This document shows positions 61,065 through 64,000 of a stretch of 64,000 nucleotides of DNA, one piece after another. Numbering within the stretch: position 1 is the first letter of the stretch; each line of letters starts with the position of its first letter. A program made the position numbers and the translations under genes. Where the stretch lies: contig NZ_LMMR01000004.1 in assembly GCF_001422325.1 (NCBI RefSeq), positions 191,752 through 255,751 on the forward strand, in the 5' to 3' direction. Under the pieces are notes generated by a model that was given only the letters and a program-made list of their open reading frames with translations, was not told where the DNA came from and made no database searches. This stretch comes from Leifsonia sp. Leaf264. GTDB lineage: Bacteria > Actinomycetota > Actinomycetes > Actinomycetales > Microbacteriaceae.

Positions 61065-61891
61065 CCAGCGCGACCCTGACCCAGAACCCCCACCGGACCG
61101 CTGCGCCGTCCCCGGTCCGAGCCGCGCGTCGGCCGACGGCATCCGTCACGACGACGACGATGATCGCGCGGAGCCTGCGCCACACCATGCGCAACATCGA
61201 CGCGCTGATCATGGCGATCGTGCTCCCGACGATGCTGATGCTGCTCTTCACCTTCGTCTTCGGCAACGCGATCGAACCCGACGGTGGCTACGTGGACTAC
61301 GTCGTGCCCGGCATCATCCTGCTGTGCGCTGGCTTCGGCGCCTCGTCGACGGCCGTCGACGTGGCCAACGACATGACGAACGGCATCATCGACCGCTTCC
61401 GGGCCATGCCGCTGCGGGCCATCAGTGTGCTGACGGGACACGTCGTTGCCAGTCTCGCGCGCAATCTGCTCGCCACGGCCGTCGTCATCGGCGTCGCCCT
61501 GGCTCTCGGGTTCAGGCCGACCGCGAACGTGATCGAATGGGTGGCCGCCGTCGGCGTCATCGCCCTGTTCATCCTCGCGATCACCTGGCTGTACGCGGCG
61601 ATCGGACTGGCGGCGGGCAACGTCGAGGCCGCCAGCGGCTACGGCTTCGCCCTGTTGTTCGTTCCCTACCTGTCGAGCGCCTTCGTGCCGACGGACACGA
61701 TGCCGGAGTGGCTGCAGTGGATCGCCGAGAACCAGCCGATCACGCCGATCATCGAGACCATCCGCGGACTGCTGATGGGAACCGAACTCGGCACGGAGCC
61801 CTGGTGGGCACTCGGATGGTGCATCCTCATCATCGCGGGATCGTACGTGTGGGGCACCTGGCTGTTCACCCGACGGGCGCGCAGGCACTGA
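61061..61891 (+). CDS. ABC-2 type drug exporter, permease (DrrB-like)
   Basis: A 276-residue inner-membrane permease with six predicted helices (ALIMAIVLPTMLMLLFTFVF; YVDYVVPGIILLCAGFGASS; IIAGSYVWGTWLF). NGIIDRFRAMPLRAISVLTG is the family's conserved loop, and PTDTMPEWLQWIAENQPITP the outer segment. It forms a two-gene exporter with the ATPase. The first 30 residues are a Thr/Arg/Pro-rich cytosolic extension. Substrate unknown; toxic hydrophobic compounds are likely. Confidence 0.92.
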   Translation: MTSATLTQNPHRTAAPSPVRAARRPTASVTTTTMIARSLRHTMRNIDALIMAIVLPTMLMLLFTFVFGNAIEPDGGYVDYVVPGIILLCAGFGASSTAVDVANDMTNGIIDRFRAMPLRAISVLTGHVVASLARNLLATAVVIGVALALGFRPTANVIEWVAAVGVIALFILAITWLYAAIGLAAGNVEAASGYGFALLFVPYLSSAFVPTDTMPEWLQWIAENQPITPIIETIRGLLMGTELGTEPWWALGWCILIIAGSYVWGTWLFTRRARRH

Positions 61892-61918
61892 GGACCGGCA
61901 GCGGCACCTGAGGACGAG

Positions 61919-62554
61919 CTAGCGGTCGCGCTCCGAGAACTCTCGGATCGCGGCCGCCAGCTCGTCGGTGTTGTGCCCGCTCCGAGTGGGGACGAGCTGG
62001 AACGCCGTCATCCCGGCCTCGCGTGCTCCGGCGACGTTCGCCGCCGAGTCGTCGACGAAGAAGGCATGCTCCGGCAGCACTCCGAGCCTGCCCATGGCCC
62101 TGGTGTAGATCCGTCGTTCGGGCTTGCGGGCGCCGAGGACTGCAGACACGAGGTCGTTCGAGCCCACGACCTCGGCGACATCCGCGGCGAGGACACCCAG
62201 GGAGTCCTTGAAGATGATCGGGTTGTTCGACAGCAGCGAGGCCGTCCCGAGCTCGGCCGCGAGGCGCAGGGCGTCGAGGGATCCGTCGATGCGCGTCATC
62301 GCCGCCGCCCTGGCCTCCTGCCACTGCCCGAGGCTGAGGTCGGCGCCTGTCACCTCGGCGAAAGCGGCGAGGTACTCCTCGGTCGTCGTGATCTCGCCGC
62401 GTTCTGCGGCCTCCTCGAAGCCTCCGGCCCACCAGCTGTCCGCCAGGTGGTACTGGCTCACGCCGGTCAGGTCGGCCAGGCACGGCAGTCGGCGCCTGAA
62501 GTCGTAGTCGTAGAGCGTCTTGTCGCAATCGAAGAAGTAGACGTCGCGAACCAT
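61919..62554 (-). CDS. HAD-superfamily phosphatase (pyrimidine 5'-nucleotidase-like)
   Basis: A 211-residue haloacid-dehalogenase hydrolase. Motif I is VYFFDCDKTLYDYD (nucleophile and acid/base aspartates), motif II ASLLSNNP, motif III the lysine in LGARKPERRIYTRAM, and motif IV AFFVDDSAANVAGAREAGMT. The cap region is helical. The substrate is not predictable. CATACT lies 6 bases upstream of the ATG, and the AGGAGG-like sequence touches the ATG with no spacing, so the gene is probably leaderless. Confidence 0.82.
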   Translation of the reverse strand: MVRDVYFFDCDKTLYDYDFRRRLPCLADLTGVSQYHLADSWWAGGFEEAAERGEITTTEEYLAAFAEVTGADLSLGQWQEARAAAMTRIDGSLDALRLAAELGTASLLSNNPIIFKDSLGVLAADVAEVVGSNDLVSAVLGARKPERRIYTRAMGRLGVLPEHAFFVDDSAANVAGAREAGMTAFQLVPTRSGHNTDELAAAIREFSERDR

Positions 62555-62560
62555 TCCTCC

Positions 62561-62566
62561 AGTATG
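62561..62566 (-). promoter_or_regulatory. -10 box of the leaderless HAD gene
   Basis: CATACT, then 6 bases, then the ATG at 62554. Confidence 0.45.
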
Positions 62567-62620
62567 GGCGGGTATGGGCGCGAGGGGAGCGTCAGTCCCG
62601 CGCCCCACAGCGTCACGTCC

Positions 62621-62626
62621 TAGAAT
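62621..62626 (+). promoter_or_regulatory. -10 box upstream of the threonylcarbamoyl-AMP synthase gene
   Basis: TAGAAT, then 9 bases to the ATG at 62636. A leader of at most a few bases is expected; no ribosome site is present. Confidence 0.45.
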
Positions 62627-62635
62627 CAGTGCCAA

Positions 62636-63358
62636 ATGCCTGAACGTGTCTTCGACTGCTCGGTCGACTCAGAACTCCTCACCGGAATGCGGCTCGCGCG
62701 CGCCGCCATCGGACGCGGCGGCCTCGTCGTCATCCCCACCGACACCGTCTACGGCATCGCGGCCGACGCCTTCGATCCGGCCGCCGTGCAGAAACTCCTC
62801 GACGCCAAGGGGCGCGACCGCACTTCGCCGCCGCCGGTCCTCATCCCCGGAATCCCCACCCTCGACGCCCTCGCCGCCGACGTCCCCGAGGAGGTCCGTG
62901 CGCTCGTCGAGGCGTTCTGGCCCGGCGGCCTCACCGTCATCCTCACGGCGCAGCCGTCCCTGAACTGGGACCTCGGCGAGACCAGGGGCACCGTCGCGCT
63001 CAGGATGCCGGCCAACACCATCGCGCTGGAACTGCTCAGCGAGACCGGCCCTCTCGCGGTCTCCTCGGCCAACCGCACCGGCGAGCCGTCAGCGCTCGAC
63101 GCCGCCACGGCATCCGCCGCGCTCGGCGACTCCATCGACGTCTACCTCGACGGTGGTGCTGCCGGCACGGCGTATGGAACCGAGGGGGTCGCGACAGCCG
63201 CAGCGGGTTCGACGATCGTCGACGCCACCGGACTGCAGCGCGGCGGCAAGCTGCACATAGTGCGCGAGGGCGTCATCTCGCGGATGGCGATCCGGTCCAT
63301 CGTCGGCGATGCTCTCGCCGACGCGCTGGACGACGCGCTCGACGAGCCGGCGGAGTAG
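62636..63358 (+). CDS. tsaC: L-threonylcarbamoyladenylate synthase (Sua5/YciO/YrdC family)
   Basis: First step of the t6A37 tRNA modification: makes threonylcarbamoyl-AMP from threonine, bicarbonate and ATP. The 240-residue protein has the YrdC fold marks RGGLVVIPTDTVYGIAADAF, LLDAKGRDRTSPPPVLIP, EAFWPGGLTVILTAQPSLNW, VALRMPANTIALELL and PLAVSSANRTGEPSALDA. It lacks the full Sua5 C-terminal domain; the last 35 residues are an acidic Ala/Asp tail. It is coupled to the next gene (3-base gap). Confidence 0.92.
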   Translation: MPERVFDCSVDSELLTGMRLARAAIGRGGLVVIPTDTVYGIAADAFDPAAVQKLLDAKGRDRTSPPPVLIPGIPTLDALAADVPEEVRALVEAFWPGGLTVILTAQPSLNWDLGETRGTVALRMPANTIALELLSETGPLAVSSANRTGEPSALDAATASAALGDSIDVYLDGGAAGTAYGTEGVATAAAGSTIVDATGLQRGGKLHIVREGVISRMAIRSIVGDALADALDDALDEPAE

Positions 63359-63361
63359 CCC

Positions 63362-64000
63362 GTGACCCTGTTCATCGTGCTGTCGCTGGTCGCGGCAATA
63401 GTCACCTTCGCCCTCTCGATCGTCGTGTACAGGCTGAGCCACCGATACCGGCTGTACCCGAAGATCCGCGAGCGCGACGTTCACACCAGGCCGACCCCGC
63501 GGCTCGGGGGAGTGGCGATGTTCCTCGGCATCCTCGTCGCCTTCGGCGCGGCCTGGCTCGTGTCGGCCCGATTCCCCCTGCTCAGCATCGTGTTCGGCAA
63601 CCCCGAGCAGATCCTCGCGATCCTCGGTGCGGCACTGCTCATCGTGCTGATCGGCGTCGCCGACGACATCTGGGACCTCGACTGGATGACGAAGCTGGCC
63701 GGCCAGTTCATCGCGGCCGGGCTCGTGGCCTGGAAGGGCGTGCAGATCTACTCGCTGCCGATCGGCGGTGGGATCACCGTCGGGTCCAGCTGGATGAGCG
63801 TGATCATCACGATCTTCGCGATCGTGCTGGTGATGAACGCCATCAACTTCATCGACGGCCTCGACGGCCTCGTCGCCGGCGTGGCCCTGATCGCCAACGG
63901 CGTGTTCTTCCTGTACTCGTACCTGCTGGTGCAGCAGACATCGCCGCTGAACTACTTCAACCTGGCCTCGCTCATAGCCGTGCTCGTCGTCGGGGTGTGC
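63362..64000 (+). CDS. wecA: WecA/TagO-type undecaprenyl-phosphate sugar-1-phosphate transferase, 5' part
   Basis: Transfers a sugar-1-phosphate (usually GlcNAc) to undecaprenyl phosphate at the membrane, starting wall glycan synthesis. The visible 213 residues have six predicted helices, HTRPTPRLGGVAMFLGILVA, the metal-binding DD in LIGVADDIWDLDWMTKLAGQ, and NAINFIDGLDGLVAGVALIA. The GTG start follows the previous stop by 3 bases. It runs off the window end, where relatives have the atp operon. Confidence 0.92.
   Translation, partial: MTLFIVLSLVAAIVTFALSIVVYRLSHRYRLYPKIRERDVHTRPTPRLGGVAMFLGILVAFGAAWLVSARFPLLSIVFGNPEQILAILGAALLIVLIGVADDIWDLDWMTKLAGQFIAAGLVAWKGVQIYSLPIGGGITVGSSWMSVIITIFAIVLVMNAINFIDGLDGLVAGVALIANGVFFLYSYLLVQQTSPLNYFNLASLIAVLVVGVC

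Noticed and set aside
56110-62635. A full genomic island with integrase and attachment sites.
   Set aside because: No integrase, transposase, tRNA target or direct-repeat ends are seen, and base composition matches the surroundings apart from one promoter gap.

Overview
The window is about 70% GC, densely coded, and carries a set of genes typical of Actinobacteria: a fused 2-oxoglutarate decarboxylase (Kgd), a CBS-type GuaB1, the argS-lysA-hom-thrC-thrB-rho-prfA cluster, DtxR/IdeR-type iron boxes, HelR with a rifamycin-associated element, and many leaderless genes. Gene content and the style of the proteins suggest a member of the Microbacteriaceae. That is inference, because there is no rRNA in the window.

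Layout. 1-9.9 kb: 5' part of kgd (minus), guaB1, a pair of CNNM/CorC-like membrane proteins, a VOC protein, an old-yellow-enzyme homologue, a HAD phosphatase and nnrD. 10.0-12.9 kb: a three-gene overlapping cassette of an FMN-binding lipoprotein, an ApbE flavin transferase and an RnfD-like/ferredoxin-reductase fusion, which looks like a minimal transmembrane flavin electron-transfer system. 12.9-15.4 kb: polar amino-acid ABC transporter (minus). 15.5-18.8 kb: GT87 membrane glycosyltransferase, thiamine-binding protein, MFS exporter. 19.0-22.1 kb: histidine kinase, a kinase-like partner lacking motifs, and a LuxR-type response regulator in one operon. 22.2-24.9 kb: metY and metX (sulfur assimilation into homocysteine). 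25-33 kb: ordinary single genes (acyltransferase, two SDRs, DUF1294, phosphoribosyltransferase, S51 peptidase-like protein, ung, GNAT, VOC, amidase). 33.1-38.2 kb: iron-siderophore uptake locus under two iron boxes. 38.2-41.9 kb: small HExxH protein, flavoprotein disulfide reductase, arginase-like protein, tRNA-Arg(CCG), a lipoprotein.

41.9-64 kb is the conserved actinobacterial backbone: argS, an LmeA-like protein, an excalibur protein, lysA-hom-thrC-thrB (lysine/threonine synthesis from aspartate semialdehyde), rho, prfA, prmC, a threonylcarbamoyl-AMP synthase and a WecA-like transferase, which normally leads into the atp operon. Two blocks interrupt this backbone: cysK-cysE between prfA and prmC, and a block (hypothetical protein, helR with its RAE, TetR plus ABC-2 exporter, HAD phosphatase) between prmC and the threonylcarbamoyl-AMP synthase. 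The second block looks like antibiotic-response cargo.

Regulation. At least fifteen genes have a TANNNT -10 element exactly 6-7 bases before the start codon and no Shine-Dalgarno site, so leaderless transcription is common. The hexamer TAGGCT recurs. One divergent pair (HAD/nnrD) shares an overlapping pair of -10 boxes. The heptamer GGATGCC/GGCATCC is over-represented across genes, gaps and terminators. Starts and promoters were assigned by eye; no search was run.
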